From: Lepas anatifera
Lineage: Eukaryota > Arthropoda > Thecostraca > Lepadidae
Direction of reading: 5' to 3'
Assembly: GCA_034440635.1 (NCBI GenBank)
Contig: JAOTON010002228.1
Span: 224,001-288,000 of the forward strand
DNA length: 64,000 nucleotides
Shown here in pieces: positions 57,940-64,000 of the stretch. The notes beneath the pieces are model-generated. The model saw only the letters and a program-made list of their open reading frames with translations. It did not search any database and had not been told where the DNA came from. The translations under genes and the position numbers were made by a program. Numbering within the stretch: the first letter of the stretch is position 1; each line of letters begins with the position of its first letter.

Positions 57940-58798
57940 ACAAGATTTAATGTGCACGATCACTTGATTCAGTCTTCGAGCCCTTCTGTTTCCAAGGTCA
58001 GCAGGATTTTTGAAAGGTGTTTCAAAGCGGAAATACGTGCTTTCAGTGGTCGATCTATAAAGAGAAAGCTTCGAAAGTTGAAACATGACAATGATTTGGT
58101 TTCGCAAGCACTTGTTAGTTGTTGGCGCTTCCGTAAATATCGAAATAATCTGAACAGCAATTCAGACCAGCCCATTCAATTCCATAGACAACTGCCCACA
58201 GAGGCAAATGTGGTAAATTTTGGAATACAGTTACAATGATACCCCGATGACAGAAAGGTCGTTTTACTCTCGCTATTTTCCTCGTTGACACCACGCCTGT
58301 TAGATTGCATTACCTATGTTCTCAATATTTCCACAGGTGGCGCTGCGATTGGTGCTCCCAACAAAAGAGATATATTTAAAACCCTGTCGCACACAGTATA
58401 TATGAGCTTGTCCCAGGATGTTAATGCTGAAATGACTGCAAACTATCAGAAATACCGCGAGATTGGTAACATAACTGCTTTGCTGACCGATTTTGATCTT
58501 ACGCAGTCAAATGCTCGAAATTTGGTATTTGTGAGAATTTTCATTCGTCATGCGCGGTCTCGAAATTTTACAAATTTGCAATTCTGAGGTCATATTCGGA
58601 ATCAGCGCCCCAGAATACATTAGAAAACACCCTGGGAGCAGTGTTTTCAAACAAAAGTTGCAAAAGGGGTCACCCTACTCTCGACGTGCAGAGTTAGACA
58701 GCAGAGATTTGGCGGTGTTGTGGTGCGTTGGTCTGGAGGCCGGACGTTTGATCTCACCTCCGCTGAATCGAAGCCTGGGTCTGTCGGCTGACGTCGCT

Positions 58799-58806
58799 GG
58801 CAATTA
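58799..58806. repeat. 8-bp target duplication ggcaatta (left)
   Basis: Identical to 62863-62870. The left arm has the single unoccupied copy (taattgcc, 41375-41382). Confidence 0.85.
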
Positions 58807-59217
58807 CAGGGGGGCCAAAGTTTAGTTCCAACTAGTCTGGCAATCCCGTTGTGACGTCACCGCGAGTATGGCCGAGGGCATTTAGCGCTAAAAGTGCGGA
58901 ACGAAGGTGGTTTTCTAAAAAAATATTAAAAATACTTGTAGCCCCTTTAGAGATGTGATTTTCAGTCAGCATAAAGCTGCAACATTTTCTTCCCCAAAAC
59001 TGGCCTCAAATAGTGCCAGACAGACGCAATTTCTGATCTGAGGGCATCCATCTAAGGGCATATCAGGCTTTTCCTAAGGCCGACTTCCAACATAGTCCCG
59101 GGGCAGAATCGCCCTTATTGGTGTTATCTTCAGTCAGAGAGCTGGGAATACGATCGACCACTGCAAAACATGGAAGGGCTGCGGGTTGTCGCCGAAAGGA
59201 AGGCCGATACTGATGTC

Positions 59218-59490
59218 TTAGGCGGCACATGCTGATGGCATAGGCGGATGCAGGGGGCTGATGGCATAGGCGGATGCAGTAAGTAGGGTGATGGCATAGG
59301 CGGATGCAGGAGGCTGATGGCATAGGCGGATGTAGGAGGCTGATGGCATAGGCGGATGCAGTAGGCTGATGGCATAGGCGGATGCAGGAGGTTGATGGCA
59401 TAGGCGGATGCAGGAGGCTTATGGCATAGGCAGATTCAGGAGGCTGATTGCATAGGCGGATGCAGAAAGCTGATGGCATAGGCGGATGTA
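59218..59490. repeat. 26-bp minisatellite with CATAGGCGGATGCAG
   Basis: About eleven copies of gatggcataggcggatgcag plus gaggct (for example 59290 and 59316). CATAGGCGGATGCAGG differs by one base from the hAT tip CATAGGCGGATCCAGG of the 50-bp satellite. Confidence 0.9.
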
Positions 59491-59519
59491 TCGACCAAGG
59501 TACTTCATTATAAGGAGAG

Positions 59520-60580
59520 GACTCACTGGCAGAGGCGCATGCAGGGACAACGGCAGATGCAGAGGGCAGATCGGAACGATTGCGAAAAGACGGATAGTGA
59601 CAAGGGCGGATTCAGGGAGAGAAAGGTCGAAGGGGGCAGTGGCAAATCAAGGGGTAGAGGCAGATGCAGATGTAGGGGCGGATGGAGGAGCAGAGGCAGA
59701 TAAATGGACAGAGGCGGAGGTAAAGGGAGGGACGAATGGAGGGGCACATGAGGATGCAGACAGCTGCAGTGCCTGCAAGGGACAGGCAAAAGCAGGAGAC
59801 AGGGGCAGAAGCAGGAGACAGAGGCGGATGAAGGAGACAGAGGTTTATTCAGGAGCAGAAACAGCAGCAGAGGCAGATACGGTGGCAGTGAGCAGTGGTG
59901 GATCTAGCCGGTCGGTTTGGGAGGGGCAAATCAAAGTCGCAAAGCAAAAGAAAAAAACGTTACGCAGTTAAAAAACGCTACAATATGACTTCCCAGTATA
60001 ATTTTCGGTATGTGAAGCGAAAAGCAAAAAAAAGTCACTGGGTGAAAGATATGGGCTGAAGATTCTTTTTCCCCTCCAAGGCCCCAAATGTCCACTGAAC
60101 TTAACAGGTTCTGTTTGAAGTTGAGAGTTGAGGCACCAAAATTTTGCTTTCAAACTAAAAAGGAGTCGGGGAAAAAGGAGTCCTATCGCTTGGGGGAAAC
60201 ATAGTTTTGCCCCGAGATTTTCCGTTTGGGGGGCAAATGCCTTTTTGCCCCCTCCCCTGGATCCACCACTGGCAGTGAGATGGAGCGGCAGAGGCGGGTG
60301 CATGGGGAGAGGTGGATGCAGGAGCAGAGGTGGTGCAAGGGCAGACAGAGATAGGGGGCAGAGACGGATGCAGGGTCAAAAGCGGATACAAAAGAGAGAG
60401 GCCGATGTGCAGGCAGGGGCGGGTACAGAGGACAGAGGCAAATGCATGATGCCTTCTCATGCTGAGCCTCAGCGGAGGGAGGACCAGGATATCTGATGGT
60501 AGGATATTCCAGATGGAATTGGGGCTTTGCCAATTATGCACCTGAAAGAACATTGTTGAAGAAAGGGCAGAGGCGGAGCC
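59520..60580. repeat. Degenerate gcagaggcggatgcaggg repeats around a MITE
   Basis: Irregular repeats of cagaggcggatgcaggg, gcagatgcag and similar run from 59520 to 59892 and from 60280 to about 60580. They are an older relative of the 26-bp array. Confidence 0.7.
59893..60271. mobile_element. 379-bp hAT MITE with perfect 8-bp target duplication
   Basis: Starts CAGTGGTGGATCTAG and ends CTGGATCCACCACTG, giving good terminal inverted repeats, and is flanked by gcagtgag on both sides (59885-59892 and 60272-60279). It has gaggggcaaa / tttgccccctc just inside the tips. No coding capacity. This is the clearest hAT insertion in the window. Confidence 0.9.
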
Positions 60581-62862
60581 AGGATAAAAGTGTTAAGAAC
60601 CCATGCTGGATTTTCATTATCAATAGAGCTATAATATTGCCTGAATTTAAGCATGTGCCATTAAAATTCCCTTTATCATTTTTCACCTAATTATTTTGCA
60701 TTATATCCCAACCAAAGTGCTGCAATACCATGGAATAGAGACACCATGGTATCTCTATTCCATGGCAATACCATAGAAAGTATTCTGAGCAGTGACATAT
60801 TCAACTAAAAATTACAAAGGTGTACATTATATTATTGAAGCATTATATAAGCTGCAAATCCAACTGAAACCCATAATGTCCCTTTCACTGGCTCTTGATA
60901 CAAAGATATCAGCAAATAATTATAGCTGCATTCAAGTACTATGTCATGCCTTCGCAGCTTAGTTGTTTCCAGGTGCATGGTGAATGAAGGTCAAAGGATG
61001 CACAACCTCCTCCTATCATCTTGTACCTCCTCTCTGACTGAGGGCAGAAATGTGACCATCAGGACATGACCTCAAACACATGACAAACTGGAAGTTAATG
61101 TCTCACCATTCTAAAAAAAAACAAGCAAAATGTAAACCATGTCGTGTCAAATGCAATGTCAAAGAATATATGCCTACAGTGCAACACTATGTGTTAAAAT
61201 TCAGTGTTGTCTTGTGTTCAGTATCATCAGTGATAATGGAATATGAAAAGTCTTCTGTCATGTGTGGGTATACTCTGAAATTTGTTGATAATTTGAAATT
61301 GATGCAGCTTCAACAAACATCAAAGTAGCATCATGAGACACAAACCAACAAGGTTGAAAGTTCCTTCACCTCAGAAGCTTATCCATAGCACATGACAATG
61401 CAGCTTCATCAGCAAGCCCCTGTTCTTAAACTAGGAGTCAATGCTCTGGTCATTTTTTGTTGCAGCATCTGAGCACTTATGTGTGTATTTGCTAAATGAT
61501 ATAACGCATGTTTTTATTCCATTTGTCATAAAATTGGAACCAAGTAATATACTCCATACTTTAACATAGTAAGATAGAAAGGTGACCATAATGAATAGAA
61601 ATTATCCATATGAATTTATATTTCTGAATTTGAATCTATTTGGATGTGCTTGAGTTCAGAAAATTGAATTCACAATAGGTTGGTAAATTGTTGATTGGCT
61701 CTTGCTTATGAAATCGTGGATCCCAAATATTCAGTGTGATCATGCATTCTGACAAAGCATTAAATATGAATCTTCATGTTGGTATTAGATAACTGGAAAA
61801 TTATTTGCCATAGTGTGAGCAATGACAAGCAAACTCACTCTGACAAATAATTTTCCTGACCATTTGAGAGCCGACAACTTGCAGAGCACATTATGAAGGA
61901 AATAATTTTATCAGATTTTGCTGATCTGAAGGATCTGGTGGATGGATATACCTAAATGTATAATCACATTGAATTTTCTATATTTGCATCCAGGGTTGTA
62001 TGGGGAGGCCAAGTAACAACTTATAATACTCATATATACATATAGAGCAGCTTAATACTTATAATATAGAGCAGCACTGTAAAAGTCATCAGTAGGTATC
62101 TGAAATAATTTACAAAACTTGACCTCCCTCTCTCCTATTAGCAAACTTCTGTGATTACACTGCTTAACATATCAGTTTGTTTCACCTTTCTTAACATTCT
62201 TAACTTCAAACTGCAATTTCCTCTTGAAATCAGTGCCCATTAATGAGCACATACCAAGAAATTGTAAATAAAAAACATCGCTATCTTCCATTTGGACCCA
62301 TCTTCAGAGATTTCATATTCCACAAATATCTAAACATACGTGCTCTCGTTGAGCGATTTGTTTTAGCCTTAGTCATTGACCTTTCTGCATCCTAGAACGA
62401 CAGAGTAATGCACTATGCTCTCATAAATTTCAATGTCATATGTAGCCCCTCATAAAAAGTGAACTTTCTAACCACAACCAGTCTTTTAGCCCTTTCACCG
62501 CCACCACACACAACAAAACCAAACGGTCACACAGGCGATCACCCTTGCATTTGCAATTTCAGAACAAAACACAAAAGATCAACAACGTAAATGTATGCCT
62601 CAGTTGCGCAGAAATAGCAAGTCTGGTACATCTAGTATCAAACCAGCTTAAGACATACTGGATCTGCAAAAAACATACTGCTTTAAATAAAACCTATGTA
62701 TTGCAAAGTATCGTCCTAATTTATCGAAAAAATTTCATTTTAGGTGAACGTTTTGAAGAAAATGTAAATATTTTGTTGTGAGCAAGATTAGAATAATTTA
62801 CCGTAAAGTGCTAGTAGGTCCTTGGTAGAAGACTTTGACCAACCTTATCTTTTAGGGTCTTG
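60581..62862. other. AT-rich part of the 4056-bp insertion, no recognised gene
   Basis: A small local palindrome (ataccatggaatagaga repeated inverted at 60727-60770) is present. Frames at 61080-61328 and 62545-62781 show no recognisable domain. Confidence 0.45.
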
Positions 62863-62867
62863 GGCAA

Positions 62868-63158
62868 TTAGCAGGCGCTTCTAATGACGTCCGGCAGCCA
62901 CTGCTGGCCCGCTGGCCTGGCACTGCTCAGTCGGAGCCCTTCTTGAAGCCGCCGTGTCGCGTTTATTTCACTGACCCGGACCAGCCAGACTCTACTATGA
63001 AATGCAAAATACATCTCACCATCATGGTAGGATTCTAGCCGACCTGCGTTTCGAGGGGTATTTTTGGTCATAAGTGGTGAGGTTTCTCGAAACCCACTAA
63101 AATCTGCGTATTGCTGCAATAGAAAACGAGCTACCGCGGCGACCTTTCTCGCGTTCAT
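62868..63158 (-). other. 96-codon open frame, right-arm copy of 41089-41364
   Basis: Same protein text as the left arm up to SEINAT, then a different C-terminus because of a 2-bp indel. No recognised domain. Confidence 0.2.
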
Positions 63159-64000
63159 TTATAGCGTGCTTTGGACAAAAAAACAGAACCGTTCATGGAA
63201 TTCCACCCTGCTAAAGCAATTGTCTTTACTACTGTGACCTCTTATTGCGATTTGATATTTTGAATCAAATGACTTTTACTAAATCATTGCACTAAATTTG
63301 ATTTTTCAAGCAGGAATGTTCATTGTTTATATTCCTTTGTATGAGTGCCATCATGCATTACTAGGGAACCAGAGCTACATCGCCAAAGCTTTTTTTCGTA
63401 TCACAGGAATTCCTGTTGATACGGTTTCAGTGGTCCTCCACAGCCGTTTGTGCCTTCCTAAAAAGCCAGAATATGTGTACTCGAGTTACCGTGTTCTAAT
63501 ATCAAATCTGCATTACCGCGGCTGCATGTGCCTCATTGGAATTTTACAGTAATGTTTGGGTAAACCTGGAAGTCGAATTTCGATAATGAGGGCGTAAACC
63601 CTCGCCCGGTTGAGGGTGTGTTTAAGCACCCCCTCGGTTTTTTCCGGCGGCAAGAAAAAACAGTGGCGCAAAGCGCCGCCTTACTTGGCACACCTTATTT
63701 TTTATGAACCCCGCAACGTCTTCCAAAATTTAAGGTTGAGACATCTCAGGTCAGGCCACCAGTGCAGGTCAAGTGACCTCAACTCCATAATTTATTTCAA
63801 GTAGCATAAGTAAGAAATTGGTGAATCTATCGGATTGAAACTTATACCACAGAATGGGCCCACCGATTACTACAAAACTTGTTCCAGGATTTTTAATATT
63901 GATGATGTAAGGCCATGTACGGAACATGACCTCTCCATTGGAATTACATGGGAAAAACATAAATTGGGCTGTGTTGTGTAGATACAGCTGATAATAACTT

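Larger units (their letters stand above)
55805..58677. mobile_element. Foldback hAT-like element E1, right copy (2873 bp, uninterrupted)
   Basis: Starts TAGTGTGACCCC and ends GGGGTCACCCTA, with ctctcgat (55797-55804) and ctctcgac (58678-58685) as the 8-bp duplication. Because it was duplicated together with the arm, it serves as the P2-free reference (ttaa at 58421-58424). Confidence 0.8.
58807..62862. mobile_element. 4056-bp insertion in the right arm, hAT-like by target duplication
   Basis: Begins caggggggccaaag and ends ttttagggtcttg, between perfect ggcaatta copies; the left arm is the empty site. Eight-base duplications and a CA start fit hAT, though the two tips (CAGGGGGGCC / CAAGACCCTA) pair poorly. 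No transposase was recognised, so it is non-autonomous or of another class. It contains a 26-bp minisatellite, degenerate repeats of the same motif, and an inserted 379-bp hAT MITE. Confidence 0.7.
53703..64000 (-). repeat. Right arm of the giant inverted duplication
   Basis: Mirror of 40272-47675: P3' at 53703-54675, short palindromes at 55010-55200, E1 at 55805-58677, then to 58806 and, after a 4056-bp insertion, 62863-64000. It continues beyond the window. Confidence 0.9.

Noticed and set aside
59063..59479. 138-codon frame (PSAYCIRLCH repeats)
   Set aside because: Translation of the 26-bp minisatellite.
59486..59971. 161-codon Gly/Ala/Asp-rich frame
   Set aside because: Translation of degenerate gcagaggcggatgcag repeats; no domain, and it runs into the MITE.
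60581..62862. Host gene in the AT-rich part of the 4-kb insertion
   Set aside because: Only short frames with no recognisable motif; no splice pattern could be supported.

Overview
This is a piece of a large, repeat-rich animal genome. Penelope-like, hAT-like, piggyBac-like and non-LTR remains occur together with abundant minisatellites and one spliced GPCR exon, so an invertebrate metazoan is likely. An arthropod such as a tick, or an amphioxus-like genome, would both fit; the sequence alone does not settle it. No bacterial-style genes, operons, rRNA, tRNA or CRISPR arrays were seen.

Only one host-type coding exon is convincing: the first coding exon of a cholecystokinin/sulfakinin-type GPCR on the minus strand (10147-10498). 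It has a clean splice donor and a 19-bp minisatellite directly upstream of its ATG. Its further exons must lie left of the window, so 1-10146 is probably intron, filled with mobile DNA. That DNA comprises a foldback element (1-5555) interrupted by a 3.47-kb hAT-like transposon with a decayed transposase (1663-5136), then Penelope-like retroelement remains (6709-9620).

From 10.6 to 23.7 kb there are more Penelope remains and a 0.73-kb palindrome (11826-12561), a GC-rich 26-bp minisatellite, AAGAACC-type repeats, a GC-rich 2.3-kb insertion of unknown type, and a cluster of hAT terminal sequences. From 24148 to about 37.8 kb lies a macrosatellite of three ~4.2-4.5-kb units plus a partial fourth. 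Each full unit holds a ~2.2-2.4-kb array of a 50-bp repeat, a 420-bp hAT-type MITE and a ~1.6-kb AT-rich segment. The 50-bp repeat looks like the outer tip of a hAT element amplified in tandem. The whole block, through a related decayed segment ending near 40102, appears to sit inside a single piggyBac-like (TTAA) element split into halves at 23745-24147 and 40103-40647.

From 40.27 kb to the window end is a giant inverted duplication: arms 40272-47675 and 53703-64000 around a 6-kb centre. Each arm carries an arm-specific insertion for which the other arm is the empty site: a 1192-bp piggyBac-like element with TTAA on both sides (left), and a 4056-bp element with an 8-bp target duplication (right). 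Both arms also contain the same 2873-bp foldback transposon (E1). Like the foldback at the window start, E1 carries inverted copies of the 3' part of a transposase gene. The TTAA elements are extraordinarily dense in AGGTCA hexamers, the nuclear-receptor half-site.

The window is therefore mostly layered mobile DNA; its interest is in how transposon ends became satellites, foldbacks and an inverted duplication, and in the regulatory-type motifs carried along. All identities were assigned by eye, and percent identities were not computed.
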